Positions 34,795 through 43,791 of a stretch of 64,000 nucleotides of DNA are shown here, one piece after another (the stretch's first letter is position 1; each line of letters opens with the position of its first letter). The notes beneath the pieces were generated by a model that saw only the letters and a list, made by a program, of their open reading frames with translations, did not search any database and was not told the origin of the DNA. Made by a program: the position numbers and the translations under genes. Source of the DNA: Acidilobaceae archaeon (GTDB lineage Archaea > Thermoproteota > Thermoprotei_A > Sulfolobales > Acidilobaceae); NCBI GenBank assembly GCA_026413755.1, contig JAOAKH010000008.1:1-64000 (forward strand). The letters are read 5' to 3'.

Positions 34795-35754
34795 TTAAGC
34801 TTCCCTTATGGCCTCGTAGACTTCCTCCCTCACATAGTAGCGGCAGGACTCCTTGTCCTCCAGCAGCCCCCTCATTATCCTGGGGTGCCTCTCCGCGGGG
34901 ACTTTCAGTAGAGCCTCGGGAAAGTTGGGCACTTGAAACCCCCGCCTCCTCATATACTCCTTTGCCCCCCTCACCATATCTAGCAGGAGAGACTCATCGC
35001 CGCAGGACCTGAGGCTCTTCAGCGCAGCCTCAAGCCTCTCCGCCTCCTCCCTGCTGCCCCACCTCCTTGCCCTCTCGAGGGCCTTCGCTAGGGGGTCCGC
35101 AGGGAACACTGCTTGATAGCGGAATATCGGCTGAGGCAGGGCTACGGGGACCGTGTGCTTAGGTATGCCGCCGGGGTCAGCGTACAGCTTATGTACGCCT
35201 TTGTACAAGATCCTAGCTAGGTGAAGGGGCCTTAGGAAGGACATCAGGATCTCCTTCACGACGAAGCGCCTGCTTAGGCCTAGAGCCCAGGCGTCGTGTA
35301 TAGCCTCTATGTAGTCCAACCTCCTAGCGTAGCGAAGCCTGAACTGCTCGTGGAAGCGGATGAGCCTGTATAAGAGCAAGTATGGGAAGCTGAAGGTGAT
35401 CGCCTCCGGCCATATCTCTGGGAGCTCCCTCAGGTAGTCCCAGCTCTCCTCGTGGACCACCTCGTTGGCCTGGACATAGAACACGTAGTCCCCCTGGCAT
35501 TTCCTCAGCAGCATGTTCGTGGCTATTCGCAGCTCCTCATGAAAGCCCTTCTGAGGCCACTCCTCTCTATAGAGTCTTATTTTCTTGTTAAGAGCAGCTG
35601 CCCTCTGCAGGGCCTCATACGTGCCGTCCTCCGACATACCATCGCTTATCAAGAACTCGTCGCAGACGGGGAGCGCTTGCGCTATAGCCTCTAGGAAAGG
35701 GTATCCCTGGCTCAGCACGTTCCTAACTATCATGAAACAGCTTACCCTTCTCAA
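34795..35754 (-). CDS. Family 2 glycosyltransferase
   Basis: GT-A fold N terminus with VSCFMIVRN and DGMSEDGT (the usual DGS-x-D-GT nucleotide site). The metal-binding DxD position reads QAN in VFYVQANEV, so its catalytic metal site is altered. The C-terminal half (about 190-319) is helical and family-specific. TTG 35754 is the chosen start, since the open frame extends into the promoter of the divergent gene. It heads the unit GT2, EamA, unknown, reverse gyrase, nitrilase-like. Confidence 0.75.
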   Translation of the reverse strand: MRRVSCFMIVRNVLSQGYPFLEAIAQALPVCDEFLISDGMSEDGTYEALQRAAALNKKIRLYREEWPQKGFHEELRIATNMLLRKCQGDYVFYVQANEVVHEESWDYLRELPEIWPEAITFSFPYLLLYRLIRFHEQFRLRYARRLDYIEAIHDAWALGLSRRFVVKEILMSFLRPLHLARILYKGVHKLYADPGGIPKHTVPVALPQPIFRYQAVFPADPLAKALERARRWGSREEAERLEAALKSLRSCGDESLLLDMVRGAKEYMRRRGFQVPNFPEALLKVPAERHPRIMRGLLEDKESCRYYVREEVYEAIREA

Positions 35755-35812
35755 GGTGCCTAGATGCGGCCTTTCTGTCAGGCTTAATAGGAGTAGCAAT
35801 TACTACAGGGGG

Positions 35813-36148
35813 ATGCGCTTGTACGTGGAGTTCGAGGAGTTCGCGAAGCTGGAGATCAGGGTAGGGAGGGTGGTTAGGGCAGAAGCAGTGCCCGGGAGCA
35901 AGAAGCTCTTGAAGCTGATAGTCGACATAGGAGGGGAAGAGAGGCAAGTGCTGGCGGGGATAGCGAAATGGTACAGGCCAGAGGAGCTGGTGGGAAAGCA
36001 GGTGGTGGTCGTAGTTAACCTGAAGCCAAAGCCCATGGCAGGCACAGTTAGCCAGGGCATGGTGCTGGCAGCAGGCTGCGGCGAGGGGGAGAAGCCTGTC
36101 CTCCTCCAGCCTGCGGAGCCCGTAAAGGAGGGCTCCAAGGTCTGCTAG
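35813..36148 (+). CDS. tRNA-binding domain protein (MetRS-beta / CsaA-like)
   Basis: Stand-alone EMAP-II type OB fold, 111 aa. The family pattern FAKLEIRVGRVV near the N terminus, then LAGIAKWYRPEELVGK and the C-terminal SQGMVLAA, identify it. In archaea this domain serves as a free methionyl-tRNA synthetase beta subunit or a chaperone-like CsaA. ATG 35813 follows GGGGG closely. The divergent GT2 gene starts 58 bp away. Confidence 0.88.
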   Translation: MRLYVEFEEFAKLEIRVGRVVRAEAVPGSKKLLKLIVDIGGEERQVLAGIAKWYRPEELVGKQVVVVVNLKPKPMAGTVSQGMVLAAGCGEGEKPVLLQPAEPVKEGSKVC

Positions 36149-36149
36149 C

Positions 36150-36776
36150 CTATTCCAGCAGAACCTCTAGCTTCGAGTTCCTCCAGTTCACCCTTACGTA
36201 CTCCACCCTGTTCTCCTCGATGTTGACGTATGCTACGGCATCTATCCTCGCCAGGTGCGCCCTCCACCCGATCCTCTGCAGCTGGCCTTTGTTGTACGCG
36301 GCTATCATGGCTTTTATGAGGGCTACCTCCTCGCTGCTCCTCTCCTCTGCAGGCTTCAGCAGGGGCTCAGGGAGTATCGCTTTGGTGTGGCTAGGGACGG
36401 CGAGCACGAAGAGATCTGAGTCAGAGCTGTAGGCTGCTGCCTTGAATGCAGCCCTATACGCCATGTACTCCTCCAATCTCAAAATCCATTCCTGCGGCAC
36501 GTATCCTGTCTCCACCTCTGCTATAATGGTGCAGCAGGGGCCTTCAGCGTGGACGTCTGCCCTGAAGCCGGAGGGAAGGTCCTCCTCCACGCTCACGTCG
36601 AAGCCCCTCCTGTGGAGATCTATTGCCATCATTAGTTGGAGTAGGGCATGGTATCTCGCAAGGGCCCCTCTCGAGACCTCCTGGTTCAGCTTTTCCACTA
36701 CTTTAGCCAAACCGTTATATATGTCTATGCCGAAGCGCATAGCGAGCAACTCTGCGTCTTTCCTAATGCTTGTCAC
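36150..36776 (-). CDS. Hypothetical protein, possible PD-(D/E)XK nuclease fold
   Basis: Soluble 208 aa protein, not recognised. Around residues 68-92 there is a pattern Asp (FRADVHA), then a strand with Glu-x-Glu (IIAEVETG), as in the core of PD-(D/E)XK nucleases, though the Lys is not evident. The N-terminal half is helical. GTG 36776. It has its own TATA box in a palindrome at 36805-36822. It converges with the tRNA-binding protein gene, stops 1 bp apart. Confidence 0.6.
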   Translation of the reverse strand: MTSIRKDAELLAMRFGIDIYNGLAKVVEKLNQEVSRGALARYHALLQLMMAIDLHRRGFDVSVEEDLPSGFRADVHAEGPCCTIIAEVETGYVPQEWILRLEEYMAYRAAFKAAAYSSDSDLFVLAVPSHTKAILPEPLLKPAEERSSEEVALIKAMIAAYNKGQLQRIGWRAHLARIDAVAYVNIEENRVEYVRVNWRNSKLEVLLE

Positions 36777-36804
36777 CCTATGCCCAGGTGATGAGGGGGC
36801 TTCT

Positions 36805-36822
36805 GAGCCTATATAGAGGCTC
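36805..36822 (-). promoter_or_regulatory. TATA box centred in a perfect inverted repeat
   Basis: GAGCCT-ATATAG-AGGCTC: 6 bp arms around a TATA core, about 30 bp before the GTG at 36776 on the minus strand. A regulator binding the arms would cover the TATA box. A 6 bp arm pair is possible by chance. Confidence 0.45.
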
Positions 36823-36842
36823 TCAAGATTCTATAGAGAACG

Positions 36843-37889
36843 TCACGTAGAGTGTTTAGAGTGGGGATTACCTAAGGAGCCCACGAGCTTCCTCTTTATT
36901 TCTGCAAGCCTTTCTAGGGTGCTCTTGGACTTCAGGGACTCTATGATTCTCCTTCTCCTCTCTTTCCTCCTTTTCGCATCCTCAAGCTCGGGGAGATGTA
37001 GGGGCGCGCGGGGGGCTTCGCCTTTCCCTACGCGCACGAAAGTGAAGTAGCTAGTGGCAGTGTGATAAGTTTCCCCAGAAATGAAGTCGTGGGAGAAGAC
37101 CTTCGCAGCGACCTCAAGACTCCTGTTGCCCACATATGAAAGCGACGCATAGATCTCCACTCCCCACCCTACTCTTATGGGCGCGTAGAAGTCGACGGCG
37201 TCAAGAGCCCCTGTCACCACCACGTCGCGGGAGCTCTTCATGGCCACGAGGGCAGAGATCTCGTCGAGCCTCCTCAAGAGCCTCCCGCCGTGTAGTACTC
37301 CATATCCCATTGAGTCCTCTGGGCTTACCAGGAAGAAGCTCGTTACCTCTGCGTCCTCTACTATAGGCTTGGGTCTTGAGAGATCCCTAACGGCTTCTTT
37401 CCTACGTCTTATCCTCTCCTCCCTCTCTGCCCTCCTGCGCAGGGCGCTCTTCACTATCTCCTCTTCAAAGGGCTCCCTGATCTCCAGACACGTCCCCACC
37501 GGTCGGGGTTTGAGGCTATCGTCGACGGCGACGAGGGTTAGGGAAGAGGCGGTGGAGAGGGAGCTGAGACCGCTCTTTGGGTCCTCCGTTTCCACCATAA
37601 CGCTTACGTCTATGCTGCTCTTCCCTATATACTCTGCCCACGCCGTGAGCCTCACGAGGTCCCCTACTTTAACAGGAGAGACGAAAACTGTGTCTTCCAC
37701 ACTGGCCAGGAGGGCATAAGATCTGGAGACTTTCATAGCGACCAGGGTAGCAGTGTCGACTATCCACTCTAGCATGTGGCCTCCGTGCATTATGCCGATA
37801 GGGTTGGAATTGTAAGGATTTACCTGCCTCAAAACCTGTATGGCTGTCTCGTGAGGCCTAAGCTTCCTCAAGCAGGCCTCGGAGCTCAA
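36843..37889 (-). CDS. Two-hotdog acyl-CoA thioesterase
   Basis: Tandem hotdog domains (about 15-135 and 185-310), each with the motif NPIGIMHGGHMLEW or its second copy MGYGVLHGGRLLRR, as in BFIT/ACOT acyl-CoA thioesterases. It hydrolyses acyl-CoA to free CoA and acid. 348 aa with a basic C-terminal tail. TTG 37889 overlaps the uL15 stop as TTGA, so it is coupled to the ribosomal operon, where SecY is expected. Archaeal membranes do not use fatty acids, so the substrate may be another CoA ester. Confidence 0.88.
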   Translation of the reverse strand: MSSEACLRKLRPHETAIQVLRQVNPYNSNPIGIMHGGHMLEWIVDTATLVAMKVSRSYALLASVEDTVFVSPVKVGDLVRLTAWAEYIGKSSIDVSVMVETEDPKSGLSSLSTASSLTLVAVDDSLKPRPVGTCLEIREPFEEEIVKSALRRRAEREERIRRRKEAVRDLSRPKPIVEDAEVTSFFLVSPEDSMGYGVLHGGRLLRRLDEISALVAMKSSRDVVVTGALDAVDFYAPIRVGWGVEIYASLSYVGNRSLEVAAKVFSHDFISGETYHTATSYFTFVRVGKGEAPRAPLHLPELEDAKRRKERRRRIIESLKSKSTLERLAEIKRKLVGSLGNPHSKHST

Positions 37890-38341
37890 GACTGACGCTC
37901 CAGGAGCACTACTTTACCTCCTGAAGCCTCCACCTTCTTCACGGCGCTCTCGCTTGCCTCGGGCACGATCACCTTCACTGCCACCCCTATTTCACCCTCC
38001 CCTAGCAGCTTCTCGAAGCCCATGGACGCCAGGTCCACGACTATGAGGCCCTCCTCTGTCTGGTAGGAGCCGCTTAGCTTCATTTTCTCTACTATTTCAG
38101 CTAGATCTCCTACGTTAAGCGTTGACTTCTCGTACCCTGCGAGCTGTCTTCTGGGCAGGAAGCCCCTCTTGCCGTACCAGTTAGGCGCGTACTTTATGGT
38201 CCAGGTCCACTTGTGCTTATCAAGGCCCGCGGCGCCCACGCCTCCGCGGGAGCCAGCCTTTCTGTGCTGGCCTACTCTGCCCCAGCCCATGCTCCTGGTC
38301 CTTCCCCTGAGCTTCCTGCTCTTCCTCTCACGCCTGATCAT
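37886..38341 (-). CDS. rpl15: Ribosomal protein uL15
   Basis: Large-subunit protein, 151 aa. The Gly/Arg-rich N terminus (RKLRGRTRSMGWGRVGQHRK) is the archaeal L15 hallmark; the C-terminal half has the usual alternating strands. ATG 38341, 1 bp after uL30. The next gene is a thioesterase rather than secY. Confidence 0.96.
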   Translation of the reverse strand: MIRRERKSRKLRGRTRSMGWGRVGQHRKAGSRGGVGAAGLDKHKWTWTIKYAPNWYGKRGFLPRRQLAGYEKSTLNVGDLAEIVEKMKLSGSYQTEEGLIVVDLASMGFEKLLGEGEIGVAVKVIVPEASESAVKKVEASGGKVVLLERQS

Positions 38342-38342
38342 T

Positions 38343-38831
38343 TCACACCATCCTCAGCACTAGCTCGTTTATCTTCTCCCCCCTATATCCTAGCTCCCCG
38401 CCGTCGCCAGCCATCTTCTTTATGCTGCCCTTAAAGCCCCCGGCAGGAGGCCTTAGCCTAAAGAAGGGCTTCACACCTTTTTCCTCCAACTTATGGTAGT
38501 GAACCTCGCCGGCTAGCAGCTTCTGAGCCAGCCCCCTTATGCCGTCGAGCCCCAGGTTATTCTTCACCCACTCGTCGGTGATCTTCTTGTCCCCCACTAG
38601 CCTCCCCCTCCTAGCTATCAGCTGCACTAGCGCCTCCTCGCCTATTTCCCCCCATGTGGCCCACGGCACTATGACCTTGAGCATGCCCTCCAGCCCCGGC
38701 AGGCCGCTCCAGTAGAGGGATGCGGCGAACTTTTGCCTGAGCCTCAGCATGTATAATGTGTCCTCCACTTTGGGCGGAACGTCTGCTGTGCCTCTTAGCC
38801 TAATTATAACGTAGAGGCTCAAGTCCCTCAC
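38343..38831 (-). CDS. rpl30: Ribosomal protein uL30
   Basis: Archaeal L30, 162 aa, with the N-terminal L30 fold ([17 protein letters not shown]) and the archaeal C-terminal extension ending in the conserved [13 protein letters not shown] stretch. ATG 38831 overlaps the uS5 stop by 4 bp. Confidence 0.95.
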   Translation of the reverse strand: MRDLSLYVIIRLRGTADVPPKVEDTLYMLRLRQKFAASLYWSGLPGLEGMLKVIVPWATWGEIGEEALVQLIARRGRLVGDKKITDEWVKNNLGLDGIRGLAQKLLAGEVHYHKLEEKGVKPFFRLRPPAGGFKGSIKKMAGDGGELGYRGEKINELVLRMV

Positions 38832-39454
38832 CTCGACCAGTCCTGCGGAGTTACAAAGGCGTATGTGTTCCTGAGGGCGTTGTAAGTTGCTCTAGCGAAG
38901 TTGTACGTGGTCCTGGTCTCCCCTTTCGTCATTGACCACACGTCCGTTATGCCTGCCATCCTAAGCACCACCTTTCCCACATCGCCTATGACCAACCCAG
39001 TCCCCTTCGGTGCAGGCTTTAGCACTACCTCTACGCTGCCACTGCTGCCCTTCACAACGAAGGGGACGCTGTGGGCCTCACCGCATGTGCACTCCCAGCT
39101 TCCGCAGCCCCTCCTAACAGGTACTATCGACAGCTTTGCGCTCGTTATAGCCTTCTCTATGGCAAACCTGAACTGCCTGGCCTTCCCCTTCCCGATCCCC
39201 ACATAGCCATCCTTGTTACCGATCACCACGACAGCTCTGTATCTCGTGATCCTGCCAGCGTCCGTCATCTTCTGGACTATGGCTACGTCTATTACTTCGT
39301 GCTGTAGGCCTGGGAGGAGCAGGTCAACTATCTCGGGCTCTAGTATAGGTAGGTTCCTCCTGTATATTTCGTCTATGCTCGTTATCTTGCCCTCCTTTAC
39401 AAGTCTCCCGACTCTGGTCCTTGGTACCCAGGACTCAAGAGATGGCTCAGCCAC
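38828..39454 (-). CDS. rps5: Ribosomal protein uS5
   Basis: Small-subunit protein, 208 aa. The S5 signature ([18 protein letters not shown]) and the two-domain plan are present, plus the archaeal insert [15 protein letters not shown] with paired Cys. It overlaps uL18 by 8 bp. Involved in decoding fidelity. Confidence 0.96.
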   Translation of the reverse strand: MAEPSLESWVPRTRVGRLVKEGKITSIDEIYRRNLPILEPEIVDLLLPGLQHEVIDVAIVQKMTDAGRITRYRAVVVIGNKDGYVGIGKGKARQFRFAIEKAITSAKLSIVPVRRGCGSWECTCGEAHSVPFVVKGSSGSVEVVLKPAPKGTGLVIGDVGKVVLRMAGITDVWSMTKGETRTTYNFARATYNALRNTYAFVTPQDWSR

Positions 39455-40061
39455 TCGCCTTCACCTCCTGAAGCCTTGCCTCGTACTCTGCCCTTATCTT
39501 GGAGGCTACCTCTCTGACATGCGAGGGGAGGTCCTCTGGCCTAAAGCCTCTAGAGAGATATTTCGAGAACTGCCTCTTGTAGAGCTCCTCCCCAATGCTC
39601 TTAGCCCACTCAGCAATGTGCTTACAGGCCAATCTGTCTTCTGTGGGCAAGACCTCGGGGGAGTGAGGGACTTGTATGCCGGCGTCCAGGGCTCCTTTCA
39701 TGGCCGCAAACACGCGGCCGCCCTTCGTGGGCTTCCTCAGGCCTATGTCGAGGACTGCCTCGCTTACCCCCTTCGCCCTCGCCCTGAAGGCAGCTAAGAG
39801 ACCGGTGAGGTATGAGGCGCAGGTGTTCTTCCCCCCTCCCAGCCAGCCGTAGTGCTTGTAGAGCTCCCTACTATGGGCAGCAGCTATCACCCTGTCCCCT
39901 TCTGGCCTTGCCTCCACGAACTGGACGGTAACGTAGTTAAGCGAGATCCTCACAACCATCCTCGGCTTACCTGACTTTATGAGCTTCAGCCTCTTGTAGT
40001 AGTTAGTCTTACCTTCCCTTTTCCTTCTCCAAGGAACTCTGTAAGTAGGCCCTCTAGCCAC
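39447..40061 (-). CDS. rpl18: Ribosomal protein uL18
   Basis: 5S-rRNA-binding protein. The N terminus [24 protein letters not shown] and the later [17 protein letters not shown] are typical of archaeal L18. GTG 40061 gives the N terminus seen in relatives; GTG 40070 upstream is the alternative. It overlaps eL19 by 8 bp. Confidence 0.95.
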   Translation of the reverse strand: MARGPTYRVPWRRKREGKTNYYKRLKLIKSGKPRMVVRISLNYVTVQFVEARPEGDRVIAAAHSRELYKHYGWLGGGKNTCASYLTGLLAAFRARAKGVSEAVLDIGLRKPTKGGRVFAAMKGALDAGIQVPHSPEVLPTEDRLACKHIAEWAKSIGEELYKRQFSKYLSRGFRPEDLPSHVREVASKIRAEYEARLQEVKASG

Positions 40062-40524
40062 TCCTCTCACCCTTCAACAATCCCATCTGCTGCAGGTGGA
40101 GCTTCAGGTCTGCTGCGCTCCTAAATGCGCCGCCCTTTGCCTTAATGTATAGCTTCCTGTAGGTCCTCCTATCTATCATGCCGTGATCCCTGAGCCACCT
40201 AAGCGTCCTCCTAATCTTTCTTATCCTCCCCATCCAGACCTCCTTCTCATCCTGCCTTGCGCCCACGCTCCCCTCCCTCTTGCCGTAGCCCCTCCTCTTG
40301 CCCTCTTGCCTAGCCCTCCTCCTCTCTAGCCAGCGCGTGTGGGAGTTGCCCTTCCTCGGCTTAACGCGTATGACTCCTTTGTGGATCAGCTTCTCCACGT
40401 CCCTTCTCGTCACTGCTTGGCTTATCTCCTCCTCCAGCTTGGGATCTGGGTTTATCCAGATCCTGCTCTCGCCCACTCCTAAGAGCTCCGCGGCAAGCCT
40501 CCTTTGGAGCCTATAGTCTACCAT
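40054..40524 (-). CDS. rpl19e: Ribosomal protein eL19
   Basis: Archaeal/eukaryal L19e, 156 aa: N-terminal [18 protein letters not shown], basic central helix, and the conserved W[16 protein letters not shown]. ATG 40524 overlaps the eL32 stop by 7 bp. Confidence 0.96.
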   Translation of the reverse strand: MVDYRLQRRLAAELLGVGESRIWINPDPKLEEEISQAVTRRDVEKLIHKGVIRVKPRKGNSHTRWLERRRARQEGKRRGYGKREGSVGARQDEKEVWMGRIRKIRRTLRWLRDHGMIDRRTYRKLYIKAKGGAFRSAADLKLHLQQMGLLKGERSG

Positions 40525-40898
40525 CCCACCACCCTCAGGCCCCTCTCGGAGGCGGCCTTAGCTATCTCTGCCCTCTTCCTTAAGCTCACGGTAGACGCTA
40601 TATACACTATGTGCTGTCTCGGATCAAGCCCTTCCAGCTCTTTCACATTGCTTACCACTACTGGCACCAGCCCAGAGGGGTGCAGGCCCCTTATTTCCTT
40701 CATGGTCCTGTAGCCGACTTTCACCCGCGGGGGGTAACCTTTAACTTCCACCCTCATCTTGTTGTCGTTCCCCTTTGGCCTGCGGTAGCTGTCCCTCCTC
40801 TCGAACTTCCAGAACTCCCATGCAAGGAACCTCCTGAACTCGGGCTTCCATTTCCTCTTTATGAGCTCCCTCCTTCTAGCTAGCTCGCTCTTGATCAC
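40518..40898 (-). CDS. rpl32e: Ribosomal protein eL32
   Basis: L32e, 126 aa, with the family tract WRRPKG-like (SYRRPKGNDNKMR) and VGYRTMKEIRGLHPSG. GTG 40898 abuts the uL6 stop (TAG then GTG with no gap). Confidence 0.95.
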   Translation of the reverse strand: MIKSELARRRELIKRKWKPEFRRFLAWEFWKFERRDSYRRPKGNDNKMRVEVKGYPPRVKVGYRTMKEIRGLHPSGLVPVVVSNVKELEGLDPRQHIVYIASTVSLRKRAEIAKAASERGLRVVGW

Positions 40899-41444
40899 CT
40901 ACATCACCTCCCTTGCGTAAATATAGATCCCGTCGGAGAACTTCCTCCTGTCCTTCCCCCTGATCCTCGTTACTTCTTCTATCCTTGCGGCCGTTTGCGC
41001 GACCTTCTCCACGTCTATTCCCTCCACTATCACGTCCTGGCCTGAAACTGTGACCTTAACGTCTTTGGGTATGTTCACCTCTCTCACGTCTTTCTCCCCG
41101 ATCTGGTTGGTTATGAGCACTTTGCCCTTCTCTACCTTAACGCTTATTGGGTAGTGTACGTATATCACTTTCAGCTTGTACCTGAAGCCCCTGGTGACGC
41201 CAAGGATCATGTTCTTTATGTGTGCAGCTACTGAGCCGACGGTAGCCTTCTCCCTTGCCGTAGGGAAGTAGCTCTCCACGATCACTTTTCCCTCCTTCGC
41301 AGATATGACTACTCCCCTTGCATGGCTGAAGTCCCTCGCAAGCTCCCCCTTTGGGCCTTTCACTTTAACTACGAGCCCCTCTACTTCTACTTTTACCCCC
41401 TCTGGTACCTCTACCTCCCTGCTGGTATACGCGTCCCTCGCCAC
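40899..41444 (-). CDS. rpl6: Ribosomal protein uL6
   Basis: Large-subunit protein, 181 aa, two L6 repeats; the archaeal ending with the VAQTAARIEEVTRIRGKDRR-type helix is clear. GTG 41444. It is the first gene of this transcript: the usual upstream spc genes (uS14, uS8) are absent and a divergent promoter lies right before it. Confidence 0.95.
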   Translation of the reverse strand: MARDAYTSREVEVPEGVKVEVEGLVVKVKGPKGELARDFSHARGVVISAKEGKVIVESYFPTAREKATVGSVAAHIKNMILGVTRGFRYKLKVIYVHYPISVKVEKGKVLITNQIGEKDVREVNIPKDVKVTVSGQDVIVEGIDVEKVAQTAARIEEVTRIRGKDRRKFSDGIYIYAREVM

Positions 41445-41457
41445 CGTTACTCCCTGG

Positions 41458-41530
41458 CTCCCGGGCCCGGTCTCGGGAGAGGCCCTGCCTTAGCCTTAAA
41501 TAGCTTGCAAGCCCCCCAGGCTATATAAGC
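41458..41530. promoter_or_regulatory. Divergent promoter and uL6 leader hairpin
   Basis: Minus-strand TATA CTATTTAAG (41495-41503) faces uL6 and plus-strand CTATATAAG (41521-41529) faces the gene at 41562. The short uL6 leader holds CTCCCG/CGGGAG (41458-41463 with 41474-41479), a GC-rich hairpin at the very 5' end of the ribosomal transcript. Confidence 0.55.
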
Positions 41531-41561
41531 ACGTGAAAGGGGAGAGGGAGGGGCGAAGGGG

Positions 41562-41948
41562 TTGAAGAAGGTGATAGAGGTAGACCTCGGCAAGTACAAG
41601 AGCGTGGAGCTCACAGTGGAGGAGGCGGAGAAGGTGCTCATGGAGGTCTCGCGGGCCCTCGGCGCAGAGTCACAGGACTTGGAGGAGACGTATAGAGTTC
41701 TGAGGAACTTCGACTCTTTCTACGAGATAGCAAAGCGAAAGTATAAGGACTACATAGTCCCTTCTAAGAATCTTAACGACATGATCAAGGGGACCGTCAT
41801 AGTGGACAGGCTAAGGCTGGCGAAAGAGGGCGAGGAGAGGAAGATAGTGATTACTTTCGATAGGAGGGTGAAGGAGGAAGTGATCGCAGAAGCCCTGTCA
41901 AAGCTGGGTTACGAGGTAGAGGTAAGGAGGCTAGAGACCCATTCTTAG
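41562..41948 (+). CDS. Hypothetical protein, 128 aa
   Basis: Not recognised. Soluble, charged, alpha/beta, with a C-terminal half of alternating strands (KIVITFDRRV, then YEVEVRRLE) that could be a small ferredoxin-like fold. TTG 41562 follows GGGCGAAGGGG. It is the first gene of a plus-strand run that continues to 46282. Confidence 0.65.
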   Translation: MKKVIEVDLGKYKSVELTVEEAEKVLMEVSRALGAESQDLEETYRVLRNFDSFYEIAKRKYKDYIVPSKNLNDMIKGTVIVDRLRLAKEGEERKIVITFDRRVKEEVIAEALSKLGYEVEVRRLETHS

Positions 41949-41949
41949 G

Positions 41950-42273
41950 GTGAGCCGGTTGAGCGAAATAGAGGAGGAGGGCACTAAAGAAGAGGCTGTC
42001 ATTGAGGAGAGGGAGGAGGTGCCGTCGGAGGAAGAGGAGGCACCGCTTTACGACGTCTCAAGGCCAGAGCTCATAGATCTAATGCTCAGAGTAGTGGAGA
42101 TATACGAGAAGGCCTTGGCAGGGCAGATCTCTGGGAACGAAGTGGCAGCCTTGAAGAGGGAGGTGGACAGCGAGTTAAAGAAAATGCTAATAGAAGGGGT
42201 GGTCGTGAAGAAGAAGGCTAAGGTGGCAAGGAGGGCAAAAGAGAAGGGGGAGAGAAAGGGTAAGAGGAAGTGA
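41950..42273 (+). CDS. Hypothetical acidic-basic protein, 107 aa
   Basis: Not recognised. The first 35 residues are strongly acidic (many Glu), the middle is one predicted helix, and the last 20 are Lys/Arg rich, as in small nucleic-acid- or ribosome-associated proteins. GTG 41950, 1 bp after the previous stop. Its own stop overlaps the next start as GTGA. Confidence 0.6.
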   Translation: MSRLSEIEEEGTKEEAVIEEREEVPSEEEEAPLYDVSRPELIDLMLRVVEIYEKALAGQISGNEVAALKREVDSELKKMLIEGVVVKKKAKVARRAKEKGERKGKRK

Positions 42274-43751
42274 GCTACGAGCAGCACATAAGGCTGTGGG
42301 GCCCACGCTTTGGGCCTGAGTGGGGCTCTGGGGGAGTCTTCGGGCTAAACTACTGTAACGGGGTCCTCTACTTCACCCTTGCCTTCGAGGCAGAGGCTCA
42401 CTTCCTAGGCAAGAACAAGAAAGTCTACAGGTTCGAGCTCGTGGGCCCTCCTCCCACGTCTGGTGGCGACACGTATAACGCCTCGTACTGCGCAGGGGAG
42501 AAGCTGTACTTCGGCGGCTGGGTGCATGCGCCGGCCCTGTTCAAGGGCAAAGTGGGGACCTCTGGGGAGATAGACTTCAGGAACAAGTTCAGCCATGTGC
42601 ACGTATACGACACAGAGAGGGAGGAGGTGAGGCTTCTCTGGGCAGAGAGCGAACGCCACGAGTCTCGCTGGGTGGGAGAGGTCTCTGAGATAGTTTACAG
42701 CCCGCTGAGAGAGTCCCTCTTCCTCGCAAGGGGAGACGGGCACGATAATTTGGGCATATATGAGCTTGACGCGAAAGGGGGCAAGATGGCAAGGCTCAGC
42801 GAGCTCCCGGGCCTCAAGGGGGCTCACTTCCTGGACTATGCATGCTTTGACATCCAAGGCGACTGGGCTGCGGGGATAGAGGGCATACAATGCTTCGACG
42901 TGGGGAGCGCCAAGGCTTACAGGTACTTCGTGAAGGACTGGAGAGCCATATCGGTGGACGGAGGCGATGTGAAGTGGAGGGGCTCCGGCTATGCCATAGG
43001 GGCCTTTGCCCGCTACTACCATTTCTTCAGAGGGGGGGTGCTGGTAGGCAACCCGGTGGAGCCGGAGCTGGAGAGGCCAGTCTTCCTCAGGCTCATGGAC
43101 TTTGGAACCCACCTGGCCCCACAGCCCACCCCCCAAAGGTCCAACGCCCTTGCGGTGGGCGGCGGCATACTGGCCCCCTTCAGCGCAGCTCCTCATGGAG
43201 GGCTTCACCTAGAGGATCAGAGCATAGTAAAGGACGTGAACGACGTGAGGTCCCCCAGCGTACTCATATACATATCCCCTCCTCAGGCGCGCATAGTGGG
43301 AGCCTACGGTGCACGCATAACCTCTATGACCAAGGCGGGCTCAAAGGTGCTGATCGGCTACAACGCCGCCCCAAACCTGGGGGGCAAGGACGCCTCGCCG
43401 CTGGAGATAGGGCACCGAGGGATCTTGGGCGTAGACGAGGACTACCTACTCAACAGGCCCAGCCCTCCCCTCACCTTGAAGTTCAGGGGGAGGAACGTGC
43501 TCTCGGAGCACTTCGGAGGGATCCCCTTGTTGGGTTACAGAGAGAAGCGTGCCGTGGTGCTCTCTTCGCGCAGCAACTCCCTGGAGGTCTTCGAGAGCGA
43601 CTTCGGCACGCCGCCGGAGCTAGTCTCAAAGGAAAGCTACTCCCTGAGCGAGGGAAGAAACGAGGTAGACCTCGGAGGGTACTTTGGCATAGTGTCCTTC
43701 AGGCTTAAGGAGAGGGACGAGGCCCTCAGGCTCTACTTCGTCCTCAGCTGA
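42270..43751 (+). CDS. DUF2139-like protein, probable beta-propeller
   Basis: 493 aa soluble protein with many short strands, Trp/Gly/Asp turns and repeated motifs of the type YxFxDxx and VYxTE, suggesting a beta-propeller. From memory it resembles the archaeal DUF2139 family; function unknown. No signal peptide. GTG 42270 is coupled to the upstream gene. It is followed 40 bp later by the proteasome subunit gene with a TTTTAAGG promoter-like element between. Confidence 0.65.
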   Translation: MSYEQHIRLWGPRFGPEWGSGGVFGLNYCNGVLYFTLAFEAEAHFLGKNKKVYRFELVGPPPTSGGDTYNASYCAGEKLYFGGWVHAPALFKGKVGTSGEIDFRNKFSHVHVYDTEREEVRLLWAESERHESRWVGEVSEIVYSPLRESLFLARGDGHDNLGIYELDAKGGKMARLSELPGLKGAHFLDYACFDIQGDWAAGIEGIQCFDVGSAKAYRYFVKDWRAISVDGGDVKWRGSGYAIGAFARYYHFFRGGVLVGNPVEPELERPVFLRLMDFGTHLAPQPTPQRSNALAVGGGILAPFSAAPHGGLHLEDQSIVKDVNDVRSPSVLIYISPPQARIVGAYGARITSMTKAGSKVLIGYNAAPNLGGKDASPLEIGHRGILGVDEDYLLNRPSPPLTLKFRGRNVLSEHFGGIPLLGYREKRAVVLSSRSNSLEVFESDFGTPPELVSKESYSLSEGRNEVDLGGYFGIVSFRLKERDEALRLYFVLS

Positions 43752-43791
43752 CCCTTTTAAGGCTCTTCGTCGTGAGTCCCTGGGGGCAAAC

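Noticed and set aside
36788-36806. C-box-like GTGATGA followed by CTGA, as in a C/D box sRNA
   Set aside because: The gap between boxes is too short for a guide and no C' or D box follows.
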